In this document: piece by piece, positions 46,519-55,206 of the stretch
How the letters are laid out: each line of letters begins with the position of its first letter
Position numbering within the stretch: the first letter of the stretch is position 1
The notes under the pieces: generated by a model
Told to the model about the DNA's origin: nothing
The model's input: only the letters and a program-made list of their open reading frames with translations
The model's database searches: none
Made by a program: the position numbers and the translations under genes
NCBI GenBank assembly: GCA_036245525.1
Contig: BTPG01000005.1
Span: forward strand, 175,428,078-175,492,077
DNA length: 64,000 nucleotides
Reading direction: 5' to 3'
Origin: Semisulcospira habei
Taxonomy: Eukaryota; Mollusca; Gastropoda; Semisulcospiridae

Positions 46519-46749
46519 TTACATAGAAACATTTTCGGGAATAATTCCCTGCTTGACAAGAAAGTCTTTTGTCGCAATCGACGCTGTAACAACTACAATT
46601 AGCTTAGTGCTGTCTTCGAAATCGAGTCTACTGAGGTCTGCTGATTTCATTTTGAGTAGACTTTTTCCCAGCATAGAATAAGCTACTGCTAATCCGCTGA
46701 TTACGGCAGAGTGATACACAAGGTTCATTAAATTTTTTGAGTCGTTCAT
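46519..46749 (-). CDS. Small hydrophobic protein, 76 aa
   Basis: Not recognised. Two hydrophobic stretches (VISGLAVAYSMLG and LIVVVTASIATKDFLV) flank a charged loop with SRLDFEDS. It lies 11 bases upstream of the 144-residue gene on the same strand. Small size makes this less certain, but codon phase, AT-rich leader and tight packing support it. Confidence 0.6.
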   Translation of the reverse strand: MNDSKNLMNLVYHSAVISGLAVAYSMLGKSLLKMKSADLSRLDFEDSTKLIVVVTASIATKDFLVKQGIIPENVSM

Positions 46750-46784
46750 TTCTTAGGCAAGAAAAATTAAAATAATATTTTTAT

Positions 46785-47235
46785 TTACTGCATAAAAAAT
46801 GGGTCAACGGCTTTGGGTGTTACTGGTAATGTGGCGACTTCTGGTTTTGTTTTTGGAGTGTCTGATTTTTTGGTCACTGTACGAGTCTGTGGTTTGTATT
46901 TTTTGTATAATTGATAACCTACGTAACCAAATCCGACAACAAATCCGGCAACTACATATTTTGTTGTTTGAGGTTCGGGGTCAGGGTCAGACTTAGTTGT
47001 TTGTCTCTCACTTTCATGAAGGTGTGACGGTACTGACACAGGTCCTGACGATCCTGACGGTGGATCAGTTACATGAGTCTTTTCTGTTTGTGCCTTAAGC
47101 TGTAATTTTTTTTTGCCTATTATATTCAGCTAATCTTTTTCCAGCCTCAACCCTGCCTGGACTTTTAGTCTTCGTCACAGTTTGAACCTGTGTCAAAACA
47201 GGGTTCAGTTGTGGAGTCGCCTGGGTTTCGTCCAT
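46785..47235 (-). pseudogene. Single-pass membrane protein gene split by A9 tract
   Basis: Two frames look like halves of one gene. The first starts at ATG 47235, inside the 3' end of the 175-codon gene in another frame. It encodes an SPGRVEAGKRLAEYNR stretch and stops at 47095. The second is open from just after the T9 tract 47106-47114 (A9 in sense). It has a Pro/Ser/Gly linker, a membrane segment (VVAGFVVGFGYVGYQL) and a Lys/Thr-rich tail ending DPFFMQ at 46785. No ATG opens the second frame, only a GTG at 47039, so a one-base change in the tract is the simplest reading. Function is unknown. Confidence 0.5.
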
Positions 47236-47692
47236 TTTCTTCTGCAGTAAAATTTATTTTTGAAAAATCAATATGGCTACCAGTAACTAGTAATGTTACC
47301 ACAGGTGCAAGGTAATTTCCAAACTTGTAAAACATGACACATGCTAATTTGCCAATTGAACTTGAAACAATAGGATTGCTTTCAAAGTCGTGTGATAGAC
47401 TATCAGTGTCTACAGGTAGGAAATGACTTACAGCTTTTGTATATAGGAATATTATAGACCTGCTTAAATCACGTGTCATTAGTGAGGCAATGTGGTTTTC
47501 ATATTTAGAATGAAGCTTGATTAGCTCGTCAGCGGTGAGAGATTCAATATCCTCTATCATGTATTGTCTTCCTAGATAAGTCTTTGATTTGCCTGAGACA
47601 ATTACAGACAAAAGCCGCTGTTTTTTGGAGTCTACGTCTTTGTTCTCTACAGCACAGATATCGTTTAGAAGAAGTAATTCGTCTTGATTCAT
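47165..47692 (-). CDS. Polinton hypothetical protein, 175 aa
   Basis: Not recognised. Acidic, mostly helical N-terminal half (DELLLLNDICAVENKDVD, LTADELIKLHSKYE), hydrophobic middle (LACVMFYKFGNYLAPVVTLLV) and an acidic tail ending NCDED. The start is fixed by a CATTATAAAA leader directly before the ATG. The downstream gene begins inside its 3' end in another frame, showing tight packing. No protease or nuclease motif is visible. Confidence 0.65.
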   Translation of the reverse strand: MNQDELLLLNDICAVENKDVDSKKQRLLSVIVSGKSKTYLGRQYMIEDIESLTADELIKLHSKYENHIASLMTRDLSRSIIFLYTKAVSHFLPVDTDSLSHDFESNPIVSSSIGKLACVMFYKFGNYLAPVVTLLVTGSHIDFSKINFTAEENGRNPGDSTTEPCFDTGSNCDED

Positions 47693-47700
47693 TTTTATAA
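47693..47700 (-). promoter_or_regulatory. ATAAAA motif abutting start codon
   Basis: Sense CATTATAAAA then ATG of the 175-codon gene. Confidence 0.5.
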
Positions 47701-47742
47701 TGAAAAATAAATTAAAAAAAAAAAAACTTTGCTTGGACCTGT

Positions 47743-47826
47743 GAATAACTTATGATCTTACTTGATAACTAATTTCAAAGTTACCTACAACTTACAAGTA
47801 ACTTTGACGTTAGTTATCATAAGTTC
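47743..47826. repeat. Imperfect inverted repeat in spacer
   Basis: AACTTATGATC..GATAACTAA..CAAAGTTAC pairs with GTAACTTTG..TTAGTTATCATAAGTT. It could be a terminator or regulatory stem between two leftward genes. The 300-bp spacer 47693-47993 holds nothing else firm. Confidence 0.55.
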
Positions 47827-47892
47827 TTAACCCAAGTCATAAGACACTCGGACAGATTTCTCAAGTTACAAGGACAATAAGAAAACTTTTTT

Positions 47893-48080
47893 TTAGTAAT
47901 AATCTGGTGGTGGAGCTGATGGCGTCAAATGAGCAGGCATGAGATCTCTTTGCGAAGAGTATGATAAAAATAATGGATAACCAAAACCTATTGTTACTTG
48001 CTTGTAAGTTCTCGAACTTTTTTCATAGTTTCTTCTACGCCTATCTTTTTTCCTTGTTCTAAAAAAGATTTCTTTAGCTC
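47893..48080 (-). other. ATG-less open frame ending in a PPxY motif
   Basis: A minus frame overlaps the 3' end of the 211-codon gene and continues past it. It is rich in Arg/Lys (TRKKDRRRRNYEK) and ends with Ser/Pro then PPPDYY and a stop. Only a late in-frame ATG exists (MPAHL). PPDY is a PPxY late-domain type motif. It could be a shifted extension of the upstream gene or a real small gene. Confidence 0.3.
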
Positions 48081-48629
48081 TTCAACATTTACAGCCTGAC
48101 TACGCATCTTATTCTGTATTTCAGACTTTTGTTGTTTATAGTTGGCCAAATCATCCTGGACTCTCTTAAATTCGTTATCGTCAATTTCATTATTTTCCAA
48201 AGATTTACTAATAATAAGTTTCATACTCGTCAGCTTAGCTGCTGCGAGCGTACTCAAGGCTTCATGCTTCTGCAACTTAGTATAAAATTTTTTGTTAAGG
48301 GCTTCCATACCAAAGCATGCCAGGCTTGTGGCAAGGCCAACAGCTTCAACAGCAATTCCTACGACACTTCCCACCCCCGTTGCAAACAGAGTTATACCTC
48401 CTACAGATAATCCGGCCGAAACCACCCCCATGGCCATTGATGTGTTGTGTACAGAATTGAAAACCGTATTGTAACGGCGTTTACACCTCGAGTATTTTGC
48501 TTGTTCTTCTTCCAAATACTTCAACGCTTCTGTAATATTCATTAAACGGAATGAATCTGCCTTTAATGTTTTATCACGCTCAATAGGCTCAAGCTGCTCA
48601 TGTGGTATTTGTGGATACAAGTTCACCAT
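47994..48629 (-). CDS. Gly-rich membrane protein, 211 aa
   Basis: Not recognised by name. The N-terminus is amphipathic and charged (EALKYLEEEQAKYSRCKRRYN). A long small-residue membrane region follows at about 66-110 (MGVVSAGLSVGGITL, VGSVVGIAVEAVGLATSLACF). The C-terminal half is strongly helical and charged, likely coiled coil (residues about 115-205). The start follows TGTCATAAAAA. A membrane anchor plus coiled coil suggests a structural or membrane-penetration role, but that is inference. Confidence 0.65.
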   Translation of the reverse strand: MVNLYPQIPHEQLEPIERDKTLKADSFRLMNITEALKYLEEEQAKYSRCKRRYNTVFNSVHNTSMAMGVVSAGLSVGGITLFATGVGSVVGIAVEAVGLATSLACFGMEALNKKFYTKLQKHEALSTLAAAKLTSMKLIISKSLENNEIDDNEFKRVQDDLANYKQQKSEIQNKMRSQAVNVEELKKSFLEQGKKIGVEETMKKVRELTSK

Positions 48630-48637
48630 TTTTTATG
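48630..48637 (-). promoter_or_regulatory. ATAAAA motif abutting start codon
   Basis: Sense GTCATAAAAA then ATG of the 211-codon gene. Confidence 0.5.
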
Positions 48638-48649
48638 ACAAATATTTTT

Positions 48650-49528
48650 TTAATCAGCAATTACATTTTGCAACTCTTCAAAAGTATACAATTTGCTGGC
48701 ATAATAAAATGCAACAAGATCAATGTGTTCAAGGTTTATGTAAGTTAGACGAACAAAAGTTGTTTTGTCAACCACCACCTTGACAGCTGGAATACTGCTC
48801 GAAACATTAATAACATCATTATTTTTTGTAATGGCAATAAAGACCTTTGATGATTCTGTTACTGTTTCATTCCATGTAAGTTTAATTCCTTGTGCAATTT
48901 GAGCCTCTTTAGCAGTAGCAACAGATTTCATGATAATTTCAAATACTATTGTCACTTCTCTAGCCACGACTAAGCTTGCTGGCATAAACACAACAGAAGT
49001 ATCTGATCTACCCTTTCTAGTTGTAAGAAGATATCTCCGTCTCTCATAATTTTCAACTTTCAGTTTTTCTCTGCTATTGTTGTCTAGGGCAAAACTTGGA
49101 ACAAGGCTTACAATAAGCGGCCCAGAATTAACAACCTTCCTAAACACTAAGGCGCCTTCATCATCAGTGTATACATAAGGACTAATAAATTCAATCTTTA
49201 TGTCCCAGTCAATTGTGGGTGGTGGTGCCGGTACAGGTGAAACCACCCACTTACTACCCACATGTATTAAGTTGTAAGGCGCATTATTTACAGGTGGAGT
49301 AGGTACAGTAACATCACGAAGCTGACCAAGTTTAGGAATCTGTTTTTCACCATCTTTCATGTCAACAATTACTTTCCTCTTGTACATGCCATTTGAATCA
49401 AGTTCAAAACCATATATTTCTCCAATTTTCCCTTCCTTCTCAAAATCCTGTACGTCTGCCAAATCTTTCAATTCTGTTACTGGACACACAACTGGTATGA
49501 TTCTAGGCTTTGGACCAAGACCACTCAT
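48650..49528 (-). CDS. Polinton hypothetical protein, 292 aa
   Basis: Not recognised. The chosen ATG (MSGLGPKPR) follows TTTATAAAA directly; the frame is open four codons further without an ATG. The N-terminal half is mixed with a Pro-rich linker near residue 105 (SPVPAPPPTIDW). The rest is beta-rich in look (IEFISPYVYTDDEGALVFRKVV, PLIVSLVPSF, FMPASLVVAREVTIVFEI), with alternating hydrophobic residues. A virion-associated role is plausible from the position between the penton candidate and the membrane protein. Confidence 0.65.
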   Translation of the reverse strand: MSGLGPKPRIIPVVCPVTELKDLADVQDFEKEGKIGEIYGFELDSNGMYKRKVIVDMKDGEKQIPKLGQLRDVTVPTPPVNNAPYNLIHVGSKWVVSPVPAPPPTIDWDIKIEFISPYVYTDDEGALVFRKVVNSGPLIVSLVPSFALDNNSREKLKVENYERRRYLLTTRKGRSDTSVVFMPASLVVAREVTIVFEIIMKSVATAKEAQIAQGIKLTWNETVTESSKVFIAITKNNDVINVSSSIPAVKVVVDKTTFVRLTYINLEHIDLVAFYYASKLYTFEELQNVIAD

Positions 49529-49537
49529 TTTTATAAA
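49529..49537 (-). promoter_or_regulatory. ATAAAA motif abutting start codon
   Basis: Sense GTTTATAAAA then ATG of the 292-codon gene; it decides the start. Confidence 0.5.
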
Positions 49538-49548
49538 CAAAAATAAAA

Positions 49549-50262
49549 TTATTTAATTTCCAACACAACATAAAAATCATGCATTACAACTGGTTTACCA
49601 TTCTGATTAGTTACAGATAAGCACAATGATTCAAAGAAACTAGAACCTAATTTTTTAAACTGAGAATTAGGAAATCTAGCAACCACACTTTCACAATATG
49701 GGGCAGTTCCAGTCGGCAAGCATCTTAACAAAGTTGAAGGCTTTCCATTGTGTACATTCTCAGTTGTGTTCAGTTCTTTCAAATGAACATTTAGCACTGT
49801 GTGTACTGACAAATGAACAGGATATCTGCCAGTTATTCTTGGTTTTTTTGGTGATAGTAGACTACCAACTGATTGTGACCAATCTTCATCTAGATGTGTT
49901 ATTGTTTTAAAAAATCCAAGTAATAATAAAAGACTAATTGATAAAGAAAACTGACCACTTTTCGGAAAATCAATTGTAACAAGTAAATTAGCTGGGTTTA
50001 AAGTTGCTTTAATTTTAAATTCATTTTGAAGCCATTCAGTTAAAGTACAAAAGTCATAATATCCGGCTCGTAAAGTATCACCCTTTTCTAAACCATCGAG
50101 AGTTCCACTTACAGAATAATTTTCATCATCCGTTACATTAAACCACTTTACTGTGTAGAACATTTCATGGATAGCTACAGCCTTGCTACCATCACGATTA
50201 TCAATCCCATTAGTTAACCACACTGGTTTGCTTGTGTCAAGATTTGTTAAGGTAATAAACAT
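49549..50262 (-). CDS. Probable minor capsid (penton) protein, 237 aa
   Basis: Candidate single-jelly-roll vertex protein. The protein is beta-rich throughout. Its C-terminal segment (FKKLGSSFFESLCLSVTNQNGKPVVMHDFYVVLEIK) has the arrangement seen at the end of penton proteins in Polintons and virophages: a loading strand, a D/NQNGKP turn and a final hydrophobic strand ending in EIK. Length is in range (200-300). Start M at 50262 follows GATAATAAAA; the GTG four codons upstream is not used. It is divergent with the 427-codon gene. The assignment rests on pattern and context, not a motif. Confidence 0.65.
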   Translation of the reverse strand: MFITLTNLDTSKPVWLTNGIDNRDGSKAVAIHEMFYTVKWFNVTDDENYSVSGTLDGLEKGDTLRAGYYDFCTLTEWLQNEFKIKATLNPANLLVTIDFPKSGQFSLSISLLLLLGFFKTITHLDEDWSQSVGSLLSPKKPRITGRYPVHLSVHTVLNVHLKELNTTENVHNGKPSTLLRCLPTGTAPYCESVVARFPNSQFKKLGSSFFESLCLSVTNQNGKPVVMHDFYVVLEIK

Positions 50263-50285
50263 TTTTATTATCACATAAAAAAAGG
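50263..50285. promoter_or_regulatory. 23-bp divergent spacer with facing ATAAAA motifs
   Basis: Sense-left ATAATAAAA abuts the penton start and sense-right CACATAAAAAAAGG precedes the ATG at 50286. Both promoters must lie within or overlap this spacer. Confidence 0.5.
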
Positions 50286-51569
50286 ATGGAATTTAAATCA
50301 CCAACCATTACCACTACAAACGCATTTCAATTTAATGTAGATGCTAAATATAATGTCACCCCTACTTATGAACAGAAAATAATTCAACTAAATCAACTCG
50401 ACATAGCTGTAAGCGAACAAGATTTATTTCAAGTCAAAGTACCCAACCCTTTTGATCATTACCTAAACCCTCCAATAACAGACGATGCTACTGCAAGAAA
50501 GTGGTCTTCAAGCCCACTACAGATGTTTCAAAACCAACTTAACTTTGCTATACTGTGTAGTACTACAGGCTGTGGTGTTTCATTTACAGATCACTTGAAT
50601 CACTCAAACAAACTGATTAGGTCTGTGTATCATTTCCACACATATTACCAGCTTAGACGTATTCTGTCAGAACTGCATACACCATTACCAACTGAATCCA
50701 GTTTTAATCAGTTTAATAACCCTATGGATATGAAAGCATTTGAACGCATATGTAATGAATTTAACATAAGCCCTAAGTATGACTTTACACAAAAACTTGA
50801 TGATCACAATGGTATGGGTACATTATATTATGCTTTGAGTCACAGACAATACCCACAAGATTACTACCCTGGGTACACTTCATTCTCATCAAAATCACAA
50901 GTCTGGTTAGGATCAATAGAACAGAAACAGTCAAACGCCTGGACCACATTTGTCTTAGATAAATCTGACGGGTTTACTCAAGCGGGAGTCGAGCGCGTCA
51001 ATGAGTCTATCAGAACATATGTCTGGTGTTTACTAGGTGCACAATCATTAACAAAATCGAATATTTTGAATGGAAGTGGTAAATTTGAAGCACAAAAACA
51101 GTTTCTCGCTAATCTTGAAGATTCAGTAAATTCAGTAGTTGATCTCCCATCAAGCATACAACGCTACCAAGACGTTCTCAGATATGCTAGATCAAAAGTT
51201 GACTTTGTAGTTGGTATTGGGTTATACATGTTGCCATCAGACCTTCAACTTCAAATGGGGACAATAACAAATTATAATAATGAAATAGTTGTTGCAGGTG
51301 TTGGTCAGAAATTAGGACTCAATCAATCTGTAAACTTGGGGGCCACAACCACACATGTACAGTCATTAAAACCATTACAGATGGTAACACCCCCGGCCAC
51401 GGCACCAGTAACATCATCACCTGTACAGACAGTAACAGCTCCAGCTTTGACACCGGTACCCATAACGATAACACCAACACCAATCCTTGACACACATGAG
51501 TCAGAGAGAACAGCATTGGTAATAGGTCTCACTGGATTAGGGGTATTACTTCTTTACCTGTTTCATTAA
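50286..51569 (+). CDS. C-tail-anchored Polinton protein, 427 aa
   Basis: Not recognised by name. The first 365 residues form a soluble domain with an aromatic/His-rich stretch (VYHFHTYYQLRRIL), a YALSHRQYPQDYYPGY segment and helices around 240-320. A Thr/Pro-rich linker (about 366-405) leads to a C-terminal membrane segment (LVIGLTGLGVLLLYLFH) at the very end. This is the layout of a tail-anchored protein. Its 3' end overlaps the convergent coiled-coil gene by 24 bases. Divergence from the penton candidate suggests a virion role. Confidence 0.65.
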   Translation: MEFKSPTITTTNAFQFNVDAKYNVTPTYEQKIIQLNQLDIAVSEQDLFQVKVPNPFDHYLNPPITDDATARKWSSSPLQMFQNQLNFAILCSTTGCGVSFTDHLNHSNKLIRSVYHFHTYYQLRRILSELHTPLPTESSFNQFNNPMDMKAFERICNEFNISPKYDFTQKLDDHNGMGTLYYALSHRQYPQDYYPGYTSFSSKSQVWLGSIEQKQSNAWTTFVLDKSDGFTQAGVERVNESIRTYVWCLLGAQSLTKSNILNGSGKFEAQKQFLANLEDSVNSVVDLPSSIQRYQDVLRYARSKVDFVVGIGLYMLPSDLQLQMGTITNYNNEIVVAGVGQKLGLNQSVNLGATTTHVQSLKPLQMVTPPATAPVTSSPVQTVTAPALTPVPITITPTPILDTHESERTALVIGLTGLGVLLLYLFH

Positions 51570-52778
51570 ATAACCCACCATCAACCCTCCTACTGTAACC
51601 AAAAAGACCCACACATGCTCTGCCATAAACCCTACTGCCTTCGCTGCAGTACTAATCAACCAACTGACAACCGTGCCTATAATGCCAGGCAACGCGTCTA
51701 CTGCTTTCAGAGCCAATTTCTTAAGCAAGTCTGATATGTGAGACAGTTGTTTCTTTACCCACGACTGTAAGTCTTTTGGATCTGTGGGGACTGGGGTTGG
51801 TGGTGCTGGAGGTGGAGAACCACCCCCGGAGACAGCCAACACAACTGTACTGATAATAAACCCCAGAGCTGTAATTAAACTGGCAATTGTGATACCCTGT
51901 TCTCTGAAAAGTGTTTTTAGTCTCTCAGCCAGAGTAGTGTCTTCGTGAAGTATTTTTTGAATAGTTTCTCTAATCCTGTTGACCTGTGATTTCAGTTTTT
52001 GTCTTCCAATACTAATCGTTTCTAACCGTCCTGATCTTTCTATCTGCAAATCATTTAATCTGTGTTGGATTCTTTCTTTCATTTCTGTGTCAAGATTCCC
52101 ATTGTCTGCGGTAGCCAGTTTCTCTTTTTCACGTTCTATGTGTTTATCAAGCTCTCCCAGTTTGGCAAGATTATTAACCATCTCACCTCTTATTGTCTGC
52201 AGTGATTTATCCAACCCTATAATCTCCCGCATTGACAAAGGTGGATCTTCTATTGTTTTCATAGCATCATTTATTTGTCCTTCAGTAAATGAGGTTTCTT
52301 GTATCACTGTGTTTGCTATTTCTGGTAGGCTTGTTACTGGTGCCATTTCAATTTCTTGCCCTGTTGGCAACTTTGTTTGCGTGTCGTGAAGAACACTAGC
52401 CAGTCTTGGCGTGACAGGAGACCCACCAATACCAAGTTGACGCAAGGCACTAACACCACCTTCATTTTTTATTGTACTTAAAGCCCTAAACCTACTAGGG
52501 TCTTTTTTGTTAGTCAATAGTACTTTTCCTTTGTCAACAGTATTTAAATATAAATGACCCTTGCCATCAAGTTCAAACTGGTTAGGGTCTATGTTGTCTG
52601 GGCGGCCACCAACATGATCATAAAATGAGTTCACTTTGGTTTCTAAAAGTTCGTGACGTAAACTGTAAATATTTCTTGTACCAGTCATATCTGCCATATC
52701 TGTCATATCTGTTGTATTACCAAAATCATACATGTCATCCATTTCAAAATCTTCATGATTAAATCCTCCCGCGGCCAT
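51546..52778 (-). CDS. Coiled-coil multi-membrane protein, 410 aa
   Basis: Not recognised by name. Start M (MAAGGFNHEDF) at 52778 follows TTAATAAAAAC; the further open frame upstream has no ATG and overlaps the capsid gene. Residues 13-36 are a Met/Asp/Thr-rich segment. A long charged coiled coil spans about 185-285 (DKHIEREKEKLA, LNDLQIERSGRLE). A membrane segment at about 295-317 is followed by a Pro-rich linker (SPPPAPPTPVPTDP), an amphipathic helix and two more membrane segments (about 363-381 and 388-406), ending KQVKK. It may be a virion membrane or internal protein. It is divergent with the major capsid gene across 38 bp. Confidence 0.7.
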   Translation of the reverse strand: MAAGGFNHEDFEMDDMYDFGNTTDMTDMADMTGTRNIYSLRHELLETKVNSFYDHVGGRPDNIDPNQFELDGKGHLYLNTVDKGKVLLTNKKDPSRFRALSTIKNEGGVSALRQLGIGGSPVTPRLASVLHDTQTKLPTGQEIEMAPVTSLPEIANTVIQETSFTEGQINDAMKTIEDPPLSMREIIGLDKSLQTIRGEMVNNLAKLGELDKHIEREKEKLATADNGNLDTEMKERIQHRLNDLQIERSGRLETISIGRQKLKSQVNRIRETIQKILHEDTTLAERLKTLFREQGITIASLITALGFIISTVVLAVSGGGSPPPAPPTPVPTDPKDLQSWVKKQLSHISDLLKKLALKAVDALPGIIGTVVSWLISTAAKAVGFMAEHVWVFLVTVGGLMVGYLMKQVKK

Positions 52779-52816
52779 TGTTTTTATTAATTTAATTTTT
52801 TTTGTGCATAATAAAA
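52779..52816. promoter_or_regulatory. 38-bp divergent spacer before the major capsid gene
   Basis: GCATAATAAAA abuts the capsid ATG at 52817. On the other strand TTAATAAAAACA precedes the ATG at 52778. AT-rich throughout. Confidence 0.5.
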
Positions 52817-54100
52817 ATGACACAGTCCTACGGATCAAAGTTAGACCCACACAGAAAACTACGTGAACCTTTCGGTGTTAAAGCAGTTAGACAATCAATT
52901 GTCATCACAAACAATCCTAGTACTATAGACCAAAACCAGACTCTTACTGTCAAGTTTCCAAACCTAGGCCCCAGTGACGTTATTGTTCCTGGTACTGCTC
53001 GTCTTGCTTTTAATATTGAACTTTCATCGGACGCAGATGACAAAAGAACACTAGTTAACAATCTAGGTAGAGCAATTATTAAGAATATTAAAGTTAAACT
53101 TGAAGGACAGGAAGTGTTTAGTCTTGACGATGCTGATGTGTTCTACTGCTACACGGATTTGTGGCTTACACAACCAGAACGAGAGGATCGTATTTATCAA
53201 GGCATACAGTCAGATAGCATTATGAAAATTCGAATAAATGCATCAGACAAAACAACCACAGAAGCAAAGGACGTTATTGTGGCCGAAACATATGGAAGTA
53301 GGTTTTGCATTCCACTCGAATTTGAAATCCTAACAGGACATTCGCCTTATTACCAAGGGGCACTAAATGACCGCCTGAGTTTTGAACTAACCTTCAATGA
53401 TTACTCCAAAGTTATCAAATCAACGGATCTCAATGCATCATATAAGATCTCTAACATTTCCTTGGAATATGAGATTGTCACGCATACTGAACTAGCCAGA
53501 CTCATTCAAAATCAGTACCAGTCAAGACTGCCGATTTATTATGACCGTGTGATTAGACATAGTTTATTACCCAAAGACAAGAGCGACCAGATTTGGAATA
53601 TAAACCTAAACACGCCTGCTAGGTCACTGAAAGGCATTCTTATGTTATTTGTTGAACCAAAAAGTCCTTACCAAGGAGATTCAGAAAAATTCTATAATCC
53701 GAAAATTACACATTTATCCTGCACAATCGAAGGCCGACCTAATCAAATTTTTGCGTCTGGAATGATGGGATATCAGCACTATGATGAGATCACAAAGTAT
53801 TTTGCTGGGGGAAGACTTAGAGAAAAATCAGCAAATATTGCGTGCAAAGATCTGCATCTGTATGACGTAAGAATCGGTGAATACCTGACAGACAAGTACG
53901 CACTGTGGCTAGATCTGCGTTCTATGGACGATCATTTCCTTCATGGTTCTGGCCGTATTATCGAAAACGGTAGTGACGGAATCTCAATTCAAATTCAGAA
54001 AAAAACTGAAAAATCTGAAGCAATCAATATATATTTGTATCTGATTTATGATGCGCAACTTAACATTTCTGAGTGCAGACTAAGTAGTCACATATATTAA
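52817..54100 (+). CDS. MCP: Polinton major capsid protein, 427 aa
   Basis: Double-jelly-roll major capsid protein of the Polinton/adintovirus type. Family-typical segments run along its length: FPNLGPSDVIVPGTARLAF near residue 50, LGRAIIKNIKVKLEGQEV near 82, FYCYTDLWLT near 107, IPLEFEILTGHSPYYQGAL near 165, LTFNDYSKVI near 190, IWNINLNTPARSLKGILML near 260, FYNPKITHLSCTIEG near 290 and YALWLDLRSMDDHFLHGSGR near 355. The start at 52817 follows ATAATAAAA; the preceding open codons lack an ATG. The frame is intact. Capsid genes in these elements are the basis for regarding them as integrated virus relatives. Confidence 0.9.
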   Translation: MTQSYGSKLDPHRKLREPFGVKAVRQSIVITNNPSTIDQNQTLTVKFPNLGPSDVIVPGTARLAFNIELSSDADDKRTLVNNLGRAIIKNIKVKLEGQEVFSLDDADVFYCYTDLWLTQPEREDRIYQGIQSDSIMKIRINASDKTTTEAKDVIVAETYGSRFCIPLEFEILTGHSPYYQGALNDRLSFELTFNDYSKVIKSTDLNASYKISNISLEYEIVTHTELARLIQNQYQSRLPIYYDRVIRHSLLPKDKSDQIWNINLNTPARSLKGILMLFVEPKSPYQGDSEKFYNPKITHLSCTIEGRPNQIFASGMMGYQHYDEITKYFAGGRLREKSANIACKDLHLYDVRIGEYLTDKYALWLDLRSMDDHFLHGSGRIIENGSDGISIQIQKKTEKSEAINIYLYLIYDAQLNISECRLSSHIY

Positions 54101-55163
54101 AAGTATTCACTTAGCTTGGTTTTAATCCTTCACAGCCCATTTTGAATACCGAAATCACTATAAAATCCGAACGTATTAGTAGGCACGTCACGCTTGTGCT
54201 GAAACACGGACTAAACTGAAAATAAAAGGCGTCGTTTCACTGAGGTAACAGTTTCACTACCGATTTCAACATTCCCAATTTTCACCTCGAGTGATCTAAA
54301 AACACTCGTAAAAACAGGGAGGGGTGTACTAGTAACTTGAATCATTTAGGTCTATCACTGGGATTAGAGTTATTGGGTTTTGTCTTTCAATTTAAATGCA
54401 TCACGCGACAGTGACTACGCAATAGCTTAAGCATAAAGACCTATTGTTCAGAAATGTCACCCGCTGGAGCGAAAACAGGAAACCGTTTCACAACCAATTT
54501 TCAAGCCCAACTTTCTGGTTATGAAAGAGATGCAATCTTGTAAACTCACATGACTACACAACAGCTGTCTCTACCTACAGGTTATGACGGCAATAACTGC
54601 ACGCAACAGGGATCCGGTTTCATCACGCGACAGGGTTGAGCATAAAGGCCGATTGTTCAACAGCGCAATGTCCGGAAAAGCTGACGCAATGCTTGTTTGG
54701 GCCCGGTTGTTGTAAACATTTCTTAAAAACTAGTCACAACTCTTTCATTGGTGCATGTTGACTGGAGATAAAACAGGGCAGGAACGCGGAAGTTGTGGCT
54801 ATTGACTCTTTCAAATTCTTAGCCAATAAAATTAGGCTGATGCAATGTCCGCAATGCTTGTTTGGGCCCGGTTGTTGTAACCAGTCACAACTCTTTCATT
54901 GGTGTATGTTGACCAATGCACATAAAACAGGGCAGGAACGCGGAAGTTGTGGCTATTGACTGTGAACAGTTGCCGCAAGCCACGCTAGCGGGTCAATGCA
55001 GAGCAAAACTCGTGAGGGCTCCGAATTCTATGCATAAAATTAACGTGAAGTGGGTCAAAAGTTTTTTCATCGTCGTACTGACCTGCCCTGTCTCGTCATG
55101 ATGACTGCGCATTTATCCTCCGACACGCAGTTTGTTTTTGCGTATTCACTATTTCTCAGAAAC

Positions 55164-55167
<4 letters not shown>
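54101..55167. repeat. Polinton right-arm non-coding region with direct repeats
   Basis: No gene seen. A module with GCTTGTTTGGGCCCGGTTG, CAGTCACAACTCTTTCATTG and GCGGAAGTTGTGGCTATTG is present twice, about 54687-54806 and 54852-54961, with a 165-bp period. Earlier related phrases (GCATAAAG.CC.ATTGTTCA) occur near 54431 and 54639. It may be a replication or packaging region, or simple duplication. Confidence 0.65.
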
Positions 55168-55206
<39 letters not shown>

